From Papio anubis (taxonomy: Eukaryota; Chordata; Mammalia; Primates; Cercopithecidae), in assembly GCF_008728515.1 (NCBI RefSeq), contig NC_044989.1, forward strand, positions 80,997,754-81,061,753: a DNA stretch of 64,000 bases. Direction: 5' to 3'. The number at the start of each line of letters is the position of its first letter. Position 1 is the first letter of the stretch. The notes under the pieces are model-generated. The model searched no databases. It saw nothing but the letters and a program-made list of their open reading frames with translations, and was not told where the DNA came from. A program made the position numbers and the translations under genes. This document shows positions 1 through 12,691 of this stretch, one piece after another.

Positions 1-659
1 GAGTGTCCATTTAGATTCCAACATTTGAGAAGAAGTACAGTATATAACAGGTACCAATAATAACTTGTTGTTATAGGTTATAAAAATTGATTAGGTTGAT
101 TGGGCCAAACTCTGCATAATGGACATGATTGTTATAGTTATTTGTTTGTTCTTGTTTTTTTAGCCTAAGGGCACCATGAAAAAAATTACGTGAGGGTGCT
201 TTAAAGCAGTAAAGTTTGGAATTCAGCTCAACTATTCTGGGATCATCAGCATGCTAATTACCTGTCTGCACTTCATTTGTACACAAGTGGTGACAAATGT
301 TACCACAGTTATGAAGGAGTAGCATAGATCTAGCACTTAGCATGCTCCCAGGAAATATTTCTTTTCTTCATTCTGGTAGGATGAAGTTTGTCTTTATATA
401 GTCAAGTAATGAACTAGAACTTGTTAAGTAAGTCAATAGTATTATCAAAATTATAGGAGCTGGAGTCAATGTTTGTCACAGTTAAAAAATAAAAGGATTG
501 AAAAGACTTTATAAACTACTTATGCAACAAAATTTACTTATTATAGATTGTCACTATCCTGTTAATCAACATGGCCTCTTAAGGTGTCTAGTTTTATTAG
601 AAATAGTTCAGTATTATTAAAAATTGGTAATTCTGTCTTGGTTATTCATTTATTTGCTG

Positions 660-1175
660 AAAGCTTATAACCCTCACAGGATTTCTATTCTTCCGGTAGG
701 AGACAGAGAATAAACAAGGAAATATAATGTCAGACATTGGGCCACAGAGAAAACCAAAGTAGCCTAAAGGGACAGAGCTTCTGGTGGGCATGGATCTTAT
801 GAAAGGAAATACCTGGGTGGCATTTGAGAAGATACTGGGAGAAGGAAGAAGAAATAAGCCCTAACGGTATTCAGGCAGAGTATGTTTCAGGCAGAGGGAA
901 TGGCAAGTGCAAAGGTTGGAGCCAGGAACTTGGCCTAGAGACCTAAGGGACCTTATTGAATGAGTTGCGAGCCATTGGAGGGTTCTGAGCGGGGGAATAG
1001 TGTGATCTGACTTAGACCTTAAAAGAACCACCATGGCTATGCTAGTGAGAACAGAATGTATGGGGCAAGAGCAGAAGCAAGATCAGGTAGGAGCCTCCAG
1101 AGTAATCCAGGCCAGGCCAGAGTCGCTGGTTGCCAATCACCCCTGATTAAAATTTATTTTATTTTGTTTTGTTTT
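660..1175 (-). repeat. L2 LINE 3' fragment, antisense
   Basis: The + strand carries degraded hallmarks of antisense L2: a 'gagacagagaataaacaagg' region, a 'ggtggcatttgag' block, 'caggcagagggaatggcaag', 'gccattggagggttctgagc' and 'gtgatctgactt'. The element is old and has no open frame. The exact ends are uncertain. Confidence 0.75.
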
Positions 1176-1186
1176 GTTTTGTTTTA
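1153..1186. repeat. (TTTTG)n pentanucleotide microsatellite
   Basis: Several tandem TTTTG units directly follow the antisense L2 fragment. Confidence 0.8.
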
Positions 1187-1377
1187 GGCCTTTGGATCTC
1201 TAATTTGATTTTCTAGTCTGCAGCCCATTCCAGTGGTGTTGAGCTCTGTTGGGAAATCCTACCTCATGCATCTTTTAAACTCTCTTGCCAACCTATATTC
1301 TCAGCCTTCTCCCAGTGAAATTCTCATACACATTTGGGCCCTTTCTTTCAATGGTTCTTATTACATTTTATGAGACA

Positions 1378-1486
1378 TGAGAAAATATTGAAGGATTCAG
1401 AGTCATTTCGCCTGGGCTCACGTGTAAAATTTACTCAACAACTCACATGTCCAGGTGAAATGACTGAATCCTTCAAAACTTTCTCA
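1378..1486. repeat. Imperfect inverted repeat with 36-38 bp arms
   Basis: The left arm at 1378-1415 contains 'gaaggattcag' then 'tcatttcgcctgg'. The right arm at 1451-1486 is its reverse complement with about three substitutions and a two-base gap. The loop is about 35 nt. The arms could fold into a hairpin in RNA or DNA. I do not recognise a transposon family with these arms. Confidence 0.75.
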
Positions 1487-2154
1487 CTGTGTTTCTCTAT
1501 AGAGGCTGTTGCAGAGGAAATCGAGCACCAGCAGCAGATGAATGGGTCCTGTTTTACAACTGACATGTGGTATGACCCTGGTCAAGCCACATGATCTCCC
1601 TTGGCTGGCCCCTGTAATGAGCACAAGCCGATCTCATAGACTCTTCAGAGAGATTTTAGAGTCTGAATACTTTGTGTCATTTTACAGATATGACCCACTT
1701 CGACAACAAAACAGAAAGTAGTGGAAGCAGGAAACTAGGAGTAGACTTTAAGTGGTTTCTGTTTATTGAGAAAGGCCTTCCCAAAGAGCACATAGAATTT
1801 TCACCCTCAGTCTCTATCCTCCAGTACAGTGAACTATTTATTTTATGTATTGCTTTACCCTGTAACACTATCTAGTAATACAAGTGTAATCTTCCTGGGC
1901 CCATTTGCAGATCCTCTGTAATTTTCCATGTTTCCTTTAATTCATGGAGGTCTTTGACCAACTAAAAAATAGCACTCACAGTTTTAAAAATGAGTAATTC
2001 AAAAATTAATGCCATGTGTAGGAGACACACTCACATGCAATTAGCAAACTGCACATGCACAGAACTATTTATATGGATGGGTTGGATGGTTATGTTTCAT
2101 GTTTAAGGCACATGAAAATAGCTTAAGCTCATCTGTTTGTCTGGTGGTATTTGT

Positions 2155-2372
2155 GATGGTTAAAAGCATGAGCTCTGAAACCTTCAACTTGTCCACCTCT
2201 GCCGCTTGCTAGGTGTGATGCTTTGGGAAATATACTCAACAATTCTGAGCCTGTTCACACACCTATAAAATGGAGATTACATTTATTTCATTAGGTTTTT
2301 GTAAGGATCAAATTCTTTGGCTGAATGCCTGTCCCGTAGTGGGTGATAAACAATCATTGCCATTATTATTGC
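2155..2372 (+). repeat. MIR SINE fragment, sense
   Basis: The order of MIR landmarks is recognisable: 'aaaagcatgagctctgaaac', 'ctgccgcttgctaggtgtg', 'tataaaatggagat', 'taaggatcaaat' and 'tgggtgataaacaatcattg'. Confidence 0.7.
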
Positions 2373-2404
2373 TGTTGTTGTTATTAGGTGTTGTATTTTA
2401 TTAT

Positions 2405-2645
2405 TAAGCACAGTAATTATCACCATCATTTATGAATTTAGTTAATTTTTATGGTTCCTAAAGCATTTTCCTATACATCTGAGCTTAGGAGTCCTGTGGG
2501 GCAGAAAGTGCAAATAGCAATTATAATCTCCGTTTTATGAGCAGGGAGACACAGAAGCAGTGAAACTAAGTGACTTGCCAAAGACGTATAGCTTGTGAGT
2601 GGCAGAGTTAGGTCAAAACATGCAGGTCCCCTGAGTCCTCATCCA
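2405..2645 (-). repeat. MIR SINE fragment, antisense
   Basis: Antisense MIR landmarks are present: 'ttttatgagcagggagac', 'aagtgacttgccaaagac' and 'gtgagtggcagagttaggtc'. It directly follows the sense MIR at 2155-2372, so the two form a loose inverted pair. Confidence 0.7.
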
Positions 2646-3544
2646 GGTTAATATCTCTTTTGATTTTAATGTTTTTTTCTTTATTTTGGTTCTTGGGCCA
2701 TTGTCACTTGAATAAAAACTCATCATTATTAGCCTTATGCTGCCAGGTTGGGTTTGTCATTGACTCCTCTACTAAATGCACAGATCACTGTAATGTTTGG
2801 ACACAGTACTATAAGCACTGTCATATTCTGCTTATTTTTGTTAAATGAGATTTTCAATTTTACTTTTTCTCTTTCAAGAACTAATGACAAAAAGTGCTTG
2901 TAATCTTGTCATCTCATCTGTCAGCTGAATTTACCAACTTGCTATAACTGTCCCACAGTACACTGCAAAAGAGGGAGGAATGATCAGAGAATATTGTCTC
3001 TGTCCACAATAAAAACACAACCAGTTATTTGAACTGGGCTCTGCCTACTGTACCCCTGCTTTAGTTAATAAAATATAGGAACAAAACCTCTTTCTTCTCT
3101 CCTTATTTTAATATTCCTATGAAAGTAAACATCTGTAGATGACTGAGTGAATGTTAATAAGGTTGATGGTGAGAGAGAAGGAAAAACAAGTGTGATATGC
3201 CAAAGCTTGGAAAATTACTAGGCATAACGTGATATTGGCATGAAGGACCCCATTTTATGCCTGTCTGACCAATCTCAAGGCTTCATCAAAAACCGCACCT
3301 GATTAATTACACTGTGGTAGCCAAAGAAACCAGCAGGAAAAAAATGTGCCCTTTTGGATGGGGAATGGGCAACTGCATCATTGGTATTCCTTGCGGTCTA
3401 CTCTTTTCTTTTGAAAGGCATCACCCTGGAATGTGGTCCTACTATATGCCAAGAGGCAGTCTGTGGAAGACCATCTCCTGTCAGGTTAATCTCACACTGA
3501 TTCACTCTCTTACTTTTGTCCACCATCCTTCCACCTTTCGAATT

Positions 3545-3748
3545 TAACCTCATAGAGTTAGCAAAGCCTTAGAGCACGATAAAACCTCTCATGCCTCAGT
3601 TTTCTTACCTGGAAAATGGAGAAAATAGTGTCTACATCAAAGGAGTGTTAAGAAACCTGCATGAGTTAGTGTCTGTAAAGCACTTAGGAAAAACATTGAC
3701 AGACACATGTTAAGCACTTAATGCACAGTTATCTATTATTATTGCCAT
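3545..3748 (+). repeat. MIR SINE fragment, sense
   Basis: Landmarks are 'tgcctcagttttcttacctg', 'aaaatggagaaaatag' and 'gtctgtaaagcacttagg', ending in a TTATTATTATTG-like MIR 3' end. Confidence 0.65.
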
Positions 3749-3924
3749 TGAAGATGGAAAGGTATTTTACTCCTGGGCTTATGGATTCTTTCTTATCTTT
3801 TCCTTATCACTGACGTTATAGATTGGAAAGGATCTTGATCTAACTCTACTCTTTTTAAGCCATTTTATAACTTCACGTCTTGCTAAATTTGTTATGTGAA
3901 TAAACTACAACAAAAACTAATGAG

Positions 3925-4130
3925 AAGTATGTTTGGAGTCAGATACACTTGGGTGTTTAGATGTAACTTCTGGTTCTTTATTAACTAATTTAGGGACATG
4001 GGGCACATGTCTTAACTTATCTGCACCTTGTATTACCTCTAAATAGAGAAAGATCCCTAATGTCACTGTGCTCATCTGAGCTAAATTGATAATATATATG
4101 TAAAAGTTATTAAATCCTTTATGGGTATGT
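3925..4130 (+). repeat. MIR SINE fragment, sense
   Basis: 'gtttggagtcagatacactt' and 'taacttatctgcaccttgta' match the MIR tRNA-like and central regions. The copy is strongly degraded. Confidence 0.55.
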
Positions 4131-4199
4131 GGTAATCAGTAGCTTCATTTCATAAACTTTGATGAATGAATTGATTTAAAAATCCTAATAATGATGATG

Positions 4200-4499
4200 G
4201 GCCAGGCACAGTGACTCATGCTTGTAATCCTTGCACTTTGGGAGGCCAAGGCAGGCAGATCACTTGAGGCCAGGAGTTCAAGACCAGCCTGGCCAACACA
4301 GTGAAACCTTGTCTCTACTAAAAATACAAAAAGTAGCCAAGCATGATGGTGTAAACCTGTAATCCCAGCTACTTGGGTGGCTGAGGCACAAGAATCACTC
4401 GAACTTGGGAGGTGGAAGTTATAGTGAGCCAAGATCACACTGCTATACTCCAGCCTGGGCTATACAGTGAGACCCTGTCTCTAAACAAACAACAAACCC
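4200..4499 (+). mobile_element. Alu SINE, sense, near full length (older J/S type)
   Basis: The copy runs from 'ggccaggcacagtgactcat' through 'caagaccagcctggccaaca' to 'ctccagcctgggctatacag' and an A-rich tail. A duplicated 'taataatgatg' flanks it on both sides. It inserted at the left edge of the antisense MIR that follows. Many CpG positions have decayed, which suggests age. An antisense ORF here is the usual Alu antisense frame. Confidence 0.95.
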
Positions 4500-4502
4500 C
4501 AA

Positions 4503-4740
4503 GTAATAATGATGGCAAACATTTAAAAAATACCTACTCTGTGTCTGACACTATACAGAGAACACATTGCCTAATCTTCACAGCAATCATAGAGGTAGCT
4601 ACTGTTATCAACCTCAATTTACAGAGGAAGAAGTCAAACTAAGAGAGGTAAGATAGTTTATTTATGAGCACACAGGGGCTCATATTCAGGCAGTCTTGAC
4701 TCTAGAGCCTGTGCTTATAACCTTTATACCTTATGGCTTT
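4503..4740 (-). repeat. MIR SINE fragment, antisense
   Basis: Antisense MIR signatures are 'gcaaacatttaaaaaatacc', 'tttacagaggaagaagtcaa' and 'actctagagcctgtgcttat'. Confidence 0.7.
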
Positions 4741-5170
4741 GTGACCAGTTATTCCCTCAGGTCTAGCCTTTGGCCTGGAGATAATCAACTTTTTTTGTTT
4801 ATAGAGCAAAAGTGGCATTATGGAAGCATAGGTGTAAATTTTGTTGTTGATGGTTCTTTTCTTTCAATCGATTTGGATGGGTAGAAATAATACACAAATA
4901 TAATTTTTCTTAAAATTAGCATATCACTTCAAGTTAGACTTACTATACCTGTATGAGGAAATAATAAAATATATATTTTAAAGTAAATTAGGGCAGCTTG
5001 ATTTTTCTGACTGCATTCCAGCTAATACCCACTCACATAGCTGTGTGGATGCTATGTAGGATGCTATGAGCTCTGCTTTCTGAGGGATATTTAGCCTTTG
5101 CAATGAAGTGTGTGGATGGGGGTGAAGGTTATCAATTTAAATATGCTGATTTTTCTCTTTTTGTCTTTAG

Positions 5171-5284
5171 ACCCCAGAAGAACTAGAGGATGATTCTGAC
5201 TTTGAGCAGGAAGATTACGATGTGCGTAGTAGGACAAGTGTTCAGACTGAGGATGACCAGCTCATTGCAGGGCAGAGCGCACGG
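5171..5284 (+). CDS. CTNNA2: CTNNA2 exon encoding the phospho-linker before the actin-binding domain
   Basis: This exon is 114 nt, 38 codons, phase 0 at both ends. It is bounded by a T-rich acceptor ending tttgtctttag and a consensus gtgagt donor. It encodes TPEELEDDSDFEQ, then RSRTSVQTEDDQ, then AGQSAR, about residues 632-669 if the shorter isoform is 905 residues long. This is the flexible acidic linker between the middle (vinculin-binding) domain and the F-actin-binding domain. In alpha-E-catenin the matching serines and threonines (DDSDFE and RSRTSVQT) are known CK2 and CK1 phosphorylation sites, and all are kept here. The paralogue-specific residues EDD and QEDYD point to alpha-N. The last codon is the arginine of the RAIM motif, whose other three residues start the next exon. 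The coding frame has no interruption. Confidence 0.97.
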
Positions 5285-6524
5285 GTGAGTGGACATGTAA
5301 GACTTTGGCTTGCCCCACATGGCCTGTGTTTACTAAAATGGTTTGAGGGTATTTCTAAACTCCAGAGACGTGGTACCCCAGAGATTCATGGGTCAGAAAT
5401 CTGTGCTCTCATCTGAGGTGGTTTATAGCAAATCACGTTTTACACAGTGAAAATAACCACCACTGCTCCTGATTCCTCTAACTCCCCTCTTTTGGTATCA
5501 CTAGAAACATAGCAACCACATCATAGCAAGCTTTTATGTGTATAATTGATTTTGTTGGGGTTGGGTATTACAACTGGATGATAAACTGATAGAGGGGACA
5601 CTGTAATACAGCAAATTTTGCATTGGCACAGTCACCATTGTTCTTCCTGAAGTCTCCGAGCTTGTCAACACAAGAGGCAATGACAAATGGGGAATCGGGG
5701 TACTACTTTGTTAATGGCTGGGCTGTTCCTCCATACAATGGCCTATGTTCTATGATATCTAAGATCATATCTTTTGAAATGGGTTCAAGGCCATTAGATA
5801 GAGAATGTTTTGTTTCCTCATGATGCCTGTCTACTCCCATGGCGGTATTCCTAGATCTGTCTGCCATGTGATAGAAAAATAAATTAGAGACAAATTAGAA
5901 ATATGCAAGTTTAAGGATCAGGAAGCAACAGAGAGAGTACCAGCTCTGCCTGACGTTTGAGTAATCCATGATACTGTTCACCAATGCCTTTGGTCCAAAG
6001 AGCATCCTAAATTTGGATCAATCTGATTAGCTGTATCACCCAGAGGGTAGCTGTACGTAATCAAGCTGGTGGTGAGAGATGAAATCTTTAGAGATTGCAT
6101 AGGAGGATGAAATTTTCCTCCCCTTAAAGGCTCAGTTTCCAAAGAGTAAAAACAATCCGATTATAGTATAACTGAGAATTAGATATTCTAATTTTCTGTG
6201 TTAAGTTTTATTTAAATAAAAGATAATGAATAGAAAGCAGGAGGTTGAGAAAGAGCTGGTAATTTAAAATAGAAATTGGGAAACCCCAGAAAGCCCACAC
6301 TGCCTTAAGAATTATGAAAGGAAAATAATCAGAGGTTAAAATAAAGAGGACTTGAAGGAGACGTTTAGTCAAGAAAGACTTTGTGTCTAAAACCCAATTT
6401 CTCTTACATGCTTTATGCCCTGAAATTCTCACCCAACAATCAAGTGACCCAAAAGATATAAACAAACATTAATAGGAGGGATGTGAAGGTAAAAGAATAT
6501 TAAAGACAAAGGCTGTGTTTTCAG

Positions 6525-6745
6525 ACAGATTTGGTTTTGAATTATAAAGAGCAGCATTAGAACCATGCTCAAAGCTACATGTTGCTTAATTTTTCTGAGT
6601 TTCAGACCTATCATCCCTAAAATGTGAATAATAGGGTTACCTGATAGGATTCTTATGAAGATTTAATTCCTTAATATTTGTAAAATAATGGGCACAATAT
6701 CAGACATACAGTAAATGCTCAATAAAGATGACTGTGATAATTATC
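6525..6745 (+). repeat. MIR SINE fragment, sense
   Basis: Landmarks are 'cttaatttttctgagtttca', 'taaaatgtgaataatagggt' and 'cagtaaatgctcaataaaga'. Confidence 0.7.
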
Positions 6746-8082
6746 CTTTCTAAGAGAAATCCTTTCTGATCACACAATGGTGGGACAACAGAAAAGTAGG
6801 CATTCAGCCCCCTATTTCAAAATTTCCTTGCAGATTCTATTTAATCCCCCCTAAAATGTTGAAAATTGGAAAGGTCAGTAACTTGAAAATCTTTTGACTC
6901 TGTGTTGGCAAAACGTCAGACTAATTAAACAGTCATTTCATCTTCAGAATTAAAACCAGCATTTTTGTCACTGACAAAGGGCAATTTTGAATAATTCATC
7001 CAAACATGAAGCAATTCAGTCAATTTGACTGACTAACTGCAACTCAGTATACATGCAGCCTAGTATCCACTGACTAGTTTTCTTAAAGACAAAGACAGGT
7101 TGTACAACTCATCTTGCTTTATAATCACCATCTTGTCAAAATGTCATGACCAGTCCCACTTTTACAAGGAAGAATAGAGTCCCAATATACTTCTGTTTCA
7201 CTGAGAACAGAATTCTAGCCTTATTTACATTAGCCTTCAAGTCAATGATGATGGGCGGAAATACAATTCAGAGACTCCTGTCTTTATCATCTATTATTTC
7301 TTCACACTAGAGTCTTTTCTGAGAGTTTTTCCAGCATGAATTATAAACAGGGTCCAAGATAGTAAGAAGAGAGCACTCCTATAAATTCAACACTTGCTCA
7401 TTTGTCTTTGAGGTCCATCATGTGGTCTGTATGATTAACTTGCAGCAGACAGCATTACTTACTGAGTCAGCCTATTTTAGCCTGTAATTATATGATGACA
7501 AATCAGAGACATGGAATTATGGCTGTTAAGTTGGAAATAAGAGGGTGCATTGAATTGCTGAAATGATAGATGGTCAGACTTTTGACCAGCAATGTGTGCT
7601 AAGTTGGTCCAAATTGTGAAGGCGGCGAACTTTGTCTTTGACAGAGGCATTTGCTCTTCCCTGCAGCAAGTCCTCCCATGTTAATGATATTACTTTGTGT
7701 TCACATTTAGAGAAGTTTCCCTTTCTGAAAATGATTAATTAATCTATAAGAAGGTTTAAGTGGGAGATAAGCTTTTAGTAACCCCATCCAACATTGCTCT
7801 CAAATTCTGGAATTAAAGTATTTACAAACTTTCCTTTATATGCCCATGTCTGCTGCTTGCCTACAACATTCTGAGGGAGAGGAGAGAGGGGGCGGGAGTG
7901 ATGAGGGAAGATGAATGGGAATCAATATGGATGGTGGTGATCTGATAAAATATGGAGGTGATGTGTGGTACCCTTTGATCCTAGACATGACATAATATAA
8001 ACTGTTTCTCCACAGGTTGACATAGTTAAAATAGGTTAGTGACAATTGCTGGGCACTTAACCTTGGTGATACAATATATTAT

Positions 8083-8278
8083 TTGGAGTCACACAGACCT
8101 GATTTTAAATATGGACTTAGTGAAGCTGTGTGACTTTGGGGCAACTTTCTTAACCTCTCCACACTTCATCTCCTCATACGCTACCTCATAAGGTCAAAGG
8201 AAGAATTCTATGATAAAATGTATCACAGGATTTGTCATATAAATATGTAATAATTAAGTTGGTGGTAATGGTGATGAT
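8083..8278 (+). repeat. MIR SINE fragment, sense
   Basis: 'ttggagtcacacagacctga' and 'gtgtgactttggggcaactt' are characteristic MIR segments. Confidence 0.75.
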
Positions 8279-9564
8279 GCTTGTGGCTTGAGCTAATCAT
8301 TCATTAGAAGGCTGGCTAATTTCACCTGAAAGAGTTGGATAATTCAGGCAATCATGAGAGTTTTTACTTGAGTTAATGGGACAATTACCTCAATTTTCCA
8401 ATTCACTTCACAGCTAGAGACGGGTAAGAATCAAAGGACCCACTTCTTAACTACTTATATTTATTATACTGCTTTAAAGTCAAGTGAGTAGAAACAGGCA
8501 CATTGAGCTTTAGTCCCTTTAATTGTTATTTATAAACATTCTTGTACTTGAAACTTAATGTTAGCCTCTTGCTCTATGCTTAAGAAATGAACGCTTGTCA
8601 ATTTGGGGACCCAAAGACTTTAAAAATCATTTTTTTTCTCCGGAAATTAGAAGATAATTATATCAAAATCTCCTTGAGATTTAAACTGAAGAAAGGATTC
8701 AGTGCTACTTGAATGGTTGCTTGCTTTTATCAGTGATTTTCACTTTTAATAGGTAGGGTTTAAAACAATCACCAAAAAATGGTTGGTGGTTCAGAGGAAA
8801 GGCTGGGAGGGACTCTGGGGTTGGGGGAAGGAATCCTTTTAGATTAATTTCTCTGATACCACTAATTTGGGACCCCACATCAGGCAGATCAACAATTTGG
8901 ACATCTGTGCTTGGCTACTGTGAAAACCAGAAATTTAACCTGTCCAGGGTAATCATATCATACAAACAGAAAATCTGATATGTCCCCTTTCCTCTTGGCT
9001 ATGAAGATAATTTTTCTCATGTTCCCTTAGTTTGAGGGAATGAACAATTGCATGTTAGGTATTTTATATTGAGTTTGATTTCAATGTAGCTGGCTTCTAT
9101 TTTTTTCTAGCTAGAATGGCTTTAATGTGTTAACATTTCAAACTGCTGAGTTACATTGATAAGACCTAATTAAAACTCATGTGTTGAATTCTAATTTGAT
9201 TAACTTGCAAATTTCACAGTTTGTGATCTACTGTTTATAGATAACCTTTTTTTAAATTCCAGTTTCAGAAAAGGTCAATTATTAATTTTTAAAAGCAAGA
9301 GCATTTTAAGAATATTTAGGAAGAGACTTCAGCTCATTGACAGCTACATAAGCAGAGGCAAATGGAAGGATACTTTCACCCAAGTCACACACCATTAAGT
9401 GTATTATGCAGGTCAAGCATCTCTAGAGTCAAAATCATATCTTCCTTTGCAAACTTACATTGGAGGGGACAGTTTTTCTTCAGAATTGTGTCCTTAGAAT
9501 GTATGTGTCAGTTCTGGCAACTTCTCTTGAATTATGTTAATGCAGTGAGTGGAAAAATGTTTAA

Positions 9565-9760
9565 GCAGTCAGTCAAAAGATGTTTATTAAGCTTCTACTA
9601 TGGGCAGGATATGGGCAGCCTAAACCCTAGGGAAGCATATAAAGAAGTTAGCAGTAGGGCATTCATAGGAATTAATTAGAGAGCAAAGCAAAGCAGTTAA
9701 TATTCAAGTGCTAAATTGTATAATGGAGACCCAAGTGCTATAGTTGACAGAGAAGTATAC
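9565..9760 (-). repeat. L2 LINE 3' end, antisense
   Basis: 'gatgtttattaagcttctac' followed by 'tgggcaggatatggg' matches the antisense L2 3' terminus. The downstream half is weaker. Confidence 0.5.
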
Positions 9761-10464
9761 ACCTTTCAGTGCACAAATTAACCTTGTGTTGGGACAATGA
9801 AATGTGCATTGCTTTTCATCTGGGGATTGAACATTGACTCTGGGAGTCTGCTGATAGTTTTACAAATTCTTTTACAAAGAAGCACCTAGCGAATGCTTTA
9901 AATGATGCTGGTTTAGGACCTGTGAGGTCTAAGTAAAGCACAATTCGCTCTTTTGTATGAGGAGGACAATAAACCAAAAACAGCAATAGGTCATCAGAAA
10001 GGGATAGTTAAGGAAAAAGGTGCATATTTAATTTCTGTAAATCAAACGTATCACAAATATAGTGGAATAGCTGTCTTGCTATGAACACAACATTGCAAAT
10101 GTGAGGTTATAATAAACTCATGTATATCAAGCACCTTTTTAAATACAGATTTTAAAGCTATTTTAACAATATCTTTTAAGATACAGTATTTTAAATATCT
10201 TAACAATAGTATTCATGCAAGTCTGGATTTTTACATATGGATTAAAATTTACACATACATGTGCGTATCCAAAAATATGTACACATGCTATTTAAAGCCA
10301 CATACATGCATCCATGGAAGTTAGTAGATGTGGCTATTAGTAAGAAGCATCTGGGAAGGATACTGTTAGGCAAATCAGACACCATATGCAACTCATGTCT
10401 ATGGCATCCACCAGGATGCACAGCCTGGCGAGCAATGGGAAAGCTGCATGGCCACACACAACTG

Positions 10465-10690
10465 ATGATCCAGTTGTGTATAATGGTTAAGAATGATCTT
10501 AGTTCAAGTGGGTTTGAATCCTGTTCCTACAGCCTATTTTGTGATATTAGGAATTTTATGAATTTCTCTGGGCCTACATATTATTATTAAAATGGGGATA
10601 GTAATAGTATTAGGATGATTAAGTAGATTGTTGTTTGACATACATAAGTCTCAGCACACTACCCAGTATTTGTTGATATACATAAGGAAT
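10465..10690 (+). repeat. MIR SINE fragment, sense
   Basis: Landmarks are 'gtgtataatggttaagaatg', 'gggtttgaatcctgttccta' and 'aaaatggggatagtaatag'. Confidence 0.75.
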
Positions 10691-11321
10691 CATAACCATC
10701 TTCTATTTGTAGATGGTCACATAGACCCCAAGCCCATCCCTTTCCCTATGGCAACTAATGAGCCAGAGTGGTAGTTGGAAAGGCAAACTAATGGCGGAAA
10801 TTATAATATAATGTTAATGATAATTCTATACATGCTTACTTTCATTTTTTTTTGAAAAAACATATTTAATTTGCTGCCCACCATCACCTTTTGAGGTAAT
10901 GATTTACTCTACCCATATTCTATCTGAAGAGATCAATGATAGATCCATATAACACTGAAGTCTTAACCCATGTCAGCTACAGAGCCCTTGTTGAACCCAG
11001 TTTTTCTGAGCTCACATTGCCTGATACTAGTTATTAGTCCTTCCAAATTTATTCACTCACACCGGGAGAAGATTTACAATTTAGGAAGAAGCATTTTTCC
11101 TGTGTTATTTTACTTGTTCATTGCAGAAACTGCAGTCCCCCAAACTGTACTCTCTTGGTCTGTCTTCTGGAAAATATGTGTATCCCAGAAGCAGGGAAAT
11201 GGAAGCACCTATTCACATTCCCCTGTCTGTGAAGCAGGTTGCATACAGTTTTGCTAGGATGTGATAAGGTGATGTCAAACATTTCATTCAGGGCTTGCTA
11301 CCTAAATGGTGTTTAACAAAC

Positions 11322-11961
11322 ATAGTTGATTCTCATTACTCCTGATAGTTATGTTCTATGAAGTCATCATGAACATTTAATTAGCAAATATTTAATCATT
11401 GCTCTTAGGGGAAATACAGCATTAGGTTCCTCAGAGCTGCCAGTGAAGACATTTTCTTCAGCTGATCAATACATAACTATGTTTAATGGGTGTTTCTGTT
11501 TAGACACTTCATATTTTTGATTCATTAACATTGAACTCACAGCCAATAGCTCTGTAACTCATGCCTGATTGAAACTTAGCTAACACATGTATTTTCTCCA
11601 TAAGGCTCATACCAGCCTTCTCATGCTCAGGGACACTAGACGCACTTCAGCACCATGCTTGGAGCCATTTTAAACAGCAAAGTTACTAACAAAAAGCACA
11701 AAGATACGAAAAATGTAGCAGTAAATAGACTGTAAAAAGTACACTTGTTTACAGTATGAGAGCTGAAAAAGGAAGGCAGAGCATTGCCTTTTCAACCTCA
11801 TCTGGGAATATGCGTGTCAGGCAACTCAGATTTTTTGCTGCTCTGCCCACATTTGCAAATGACCACAAAAATGCTACAAGCCTTGATTTTGGGGTTACAA
11901 ATATATTTTAGAGAGTAGGCAAATTGGCAAATGAAGGAATCTATGAATAAGGAGAAGACTG
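11322..11961 (-). mobile_element. Tigger-type (TcMar) DNA transposon fossil, internally deleted
   Basis: The element is about 640 bp, with ends 'gttgattctcattactcctg' and 'gaataaggagaagactg' forming degraded terminal inverted repeats of the Tigger kind. The minus strand between about 11520 and 11668 is a decayed N-terminus of a pogo/Tigger transposase with a CENP-B-like helix-turn-helix. It starts at an ATG complementary to 11666-11668 but is broken by frameshifts. The rest of the transposase is missing, so this is a non-autonomous derivative. Confidence 0.75.
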
Positions 11962-12691
11962 CAGTTTTCCCTTTTCTACATTTTCTTACCTAGCAGTTAT
12001 TGAAAATGAACCCACGCTTCCTAATTTTATACTTTATCCCATTATAACTTTTCTGCCTACGTACTCAAAGGCTTTAACGAGGAGCCACAGGCATGCCACC
12101 ACCCTAAAGGAGATGGGGGAGGGCTGGGAGTAGGCGTGCCGTCCCTGGCATGCCCTGGGCAGGGGATTTTTGTTTGGCATCTCTCTGTAGACACCTTCAT
12201 TTACACTCAGAAAGTAGCCCCATCCTCCCCCACTTGGATGCTCAGATAGTGTTTAAAATTCCTCTCCTTTCCAGCGACAGAAGGCCGTTTTTCTTTTTTC
12301 CCTTCTCTGAACAGATTTCAGTGTTGAAAGAGGTGCATTCTTTCATCTGGTAAAAGTTTCCTGAGACCAAATATAAAAATTGTCAAGAATAGCTTCTTTT
12401 GAACAAACATATGCCATCAAAGCGGCAGAGAAGTTCTGTTATTGCCAGTGCGCACGTAGCTTTGGATATCTCTGTATTTTTCATATGTGGGAGTGGGACG
12501 GGGACTTTGGGGCGCTTATCAGCCTGTGCTCGTGGCCTTCCTGGAATGGAGAAAGACGTGCTTTCCGAAATGGCAGGGTAGCTCATAAGCCTTTGCAGGG
12601 TCCTGCTCTGCCATCCGCAGAAGGCAGAGTCAACATACGGTCTGTACTTCCTTTGTCACCGTCACTCACGCTTTTTCTGTAACCCACGCAG

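Larger units (their letters stand above)
1..5170 (+). other. CTNNA2: Intron upstream of the phospho-linker exon (partial)
   Basis: This is non-coding intron whose 5' end lies outside the window. Recognised contents are an antisense L2, a (TTTTG)n tract, an inverted repeat at 1378-1486, MIR fragments of both orientations and one Alu, all listed separately. The stretches 1-650, 1500-2150, 2650-3540 and 4740-5150 look like unique AT-rich sequence, and I see no gene in them. Confidence 0.85.
5285..12691 (+). other. CTNNA2: Intron between the phospho-linker exon and the first actin-binding-domain exon
   Basis: This is non-coding intron of 7.4 kb. MIR, L2 and Tigger fossils are listed separately. 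Stretches 5285-6515, 6750-8080, 8280-9560, 9770-10450, 10700-11310 and 11970-12690 show no recognisable repeat or gene and are treated as unique intron sequence. The last of these is locally more GC-rich than the rest. Confidence 0.85.

Noticed and set aside
1334..1594. 86-codon ORF in the first intron
   Set aside because: It runs across the inverted repeat, so part of its coding appearance comes from the hairpin arms. No similarity to alpha-catenin and no flanking splice consensus pair.
4145..4438. 97-codon antisense ORF
   Set aside because: This is the standard antisense Alu reading frame; the same applies to ORFs at 19521-19793, 52466-52699, 61482-61739 and 62143-62346.
12383..12682. Overlapping ORFs on both strands just before exon 12692
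   Set aside because: Local GC content is higher, so stops are rarer. There is no protein family similarity and no conserved frame; the true exon starts only at 12692.
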